Below, piece after piece: positions 6,380 through 6,868 of a stretch of DNA of 6,868 nucleotides. A program made the position numbers and the translations under genes. The notes beneath the pieces are model-generated. The model worked only from the letters and a program-made list of their open reading frames with translations, made no database searches and was not told where the DNA came from. The DNA lies in contig DATFMR010000155.1 of NCBI GenBank assembly GCA_035266865.1, positions 1 through 6,868 on the forward strand. Direction: 5' to 3'. Numbering within the stretch: the first letter of the stretch is position 1; the number at the start of each line of letters is the position of its first letter. Origin of the DNA: JAKAGZ01 sp035266865. GTDB lineage: Bacteria > Bacteroidota > Ignavibacteria > Ignavibacteriales > Ignavibacteriaceae.

Positions 6380-6868
6380 ATGTTAAAAAATTATTTTACT
6401 ATTGCGCGACGTAATTTATTAAAGCATAAAGTTTATACTTCGGTTAATGTTATCGGGCTGGCAGTTGGAATTATCAGTACATTATTTATCATATTTTATC
6501 TCCGGTTCGAGTTCAGTTTTGATAATTTTCACAAAGATTCAGATAATATTTATCGTGTTTCAATTATTAGCAGCAGAGAAGGGAAGGTAGAGAGAGAATC
6601 TCCTGTATTTGTTCCTCCCATAGGCCCGGAATTGAAACAGGAATTTCCGGAAGTAAAACAATACACCCGTTTTTCAACCCCACGCACCATCTATTATGAG
6701 AGTAATAATAAATATTTCAAGGTAACAGGGAATGTATTTGCCGACTCCACTTTTTTTAGAATGCTTTCATTTAATCTGATTTCAGGAAATCCGTCAACTG
6801 TTTTAACCGACCCATATTCAATAGTACTGTCAAAAAGCACTGCAGCTGTTATATTCGGGAAAGAAAAC
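6380..6868 (+). CDS. Permease D: FtsX/MacB-like ABC transporter permease, 3'-truncated by window end
   Basis: An open frame of 163 codons runs from ATG 6380 to the last base with no stop. The product starts MLKNYFTIARRNLLKHKVYT, has a transmembrane helix about 19-41 (VNVIGLAVGIISTLFIIFYL), then FSFDNFHKDSDNIYRV, the same junction as permeases B and C (ELSYD/ELSFD, then YRV). It continues into a MacB-type extracytoplasmic domain with FPEV (89-92), FADSTFF (119-125), and a stretch near 135-150 matching the TVV(I/L)T region of B and C. GGGG at 6369-6372 lies 7 nt upstream as a plausible ribosome site. The gap to permease C is only 28 nt, so the two are probably co-transcribed. It is more diverged from B and C than they are from each other over this stretch, by eye. 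By homology the full gene should be about 800 codons. Confidence 0.92.
   Translation, partial: MLKNYFTIARRNLLKHKVYTSVNVIGLAVGIISTLFIIFYLRFEFSFDNFHKDSDNIYRVSIISSREGKVERESPVFVPPIGPELKQEFPEVKQYTRFSTPRTIYYESNNKYFKVTGNVFADSTFFRMLSFNLISGNPSTVLTDPYSIVLSKSTAAVIFGKEN

Overview
The window is a head-to-tail array of four paralogous membrane-protein genes, all on the + strand: the 3' part of one gene, two complete genes, and the 5' part of a fourth. Every product belongs to the FtsX/MacB-like ABC-transporter permease superfamily, in the long (about 800-residue) form in which the MacB-type extracytoplasmic domain plus FtsX membrane core occurs twice in one chain. This double form, the A+T-rich coding sequence and the C-terminal signature ending in L(K/R)YE suggest the Bacteroidota/Ignavibacteriota-Chlorobiota group. 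That placement is inferred from family resemblance, because no phylogenetic marker gene is present.

Layout: permease A, 5'-truncated by the window edge, 2-1288. Then a 132-nt gap holding a hairpin over the stop codon, a second imperfect hairpin, and an in-frame second copy of the terminal residues (K-S-L-R-Y-E-stop). Permease B, complete, 1421-3844. A 95-nt gap with another stop-codon inverted repeat and a weak promoter-like sequence. Permease C, complete, 3940-6351. A 28-nt gap. Permease D, cut by the right edge, 6380-6868. No gap exceeds 300 bases. I see no tRNA, rRNA, CRISPR array, transposase or phage gene.

Each complete protein should form a membrane unit with about eight transmembrane helices and two large domains outside the inner membrane. 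Each half keeps the conserved KE(I/V)G(I/V)RK-x-(L/M)G segment after its FtsX helix, the region that in this superfamily contacts the ATPase. One chain could therefore act as a pseudo-dimer, equivalent to a LolC/LolE pair or a MacB dimer. No ATPase (LolD/FtsE/MacB-NBD type) is encoded in the window, so it must lie outside. The substrate cannot be read from the sequence. The paralogs are most alike in their last membrane segment and least alike in the extracytoplasmic domains, which fits one shared energising partner with diversified external partners or substrates.

The least ordinary stretch is 1276-1354. The array is otherwise a recognisable tandem paralog family, and I do not see a clearly new system.
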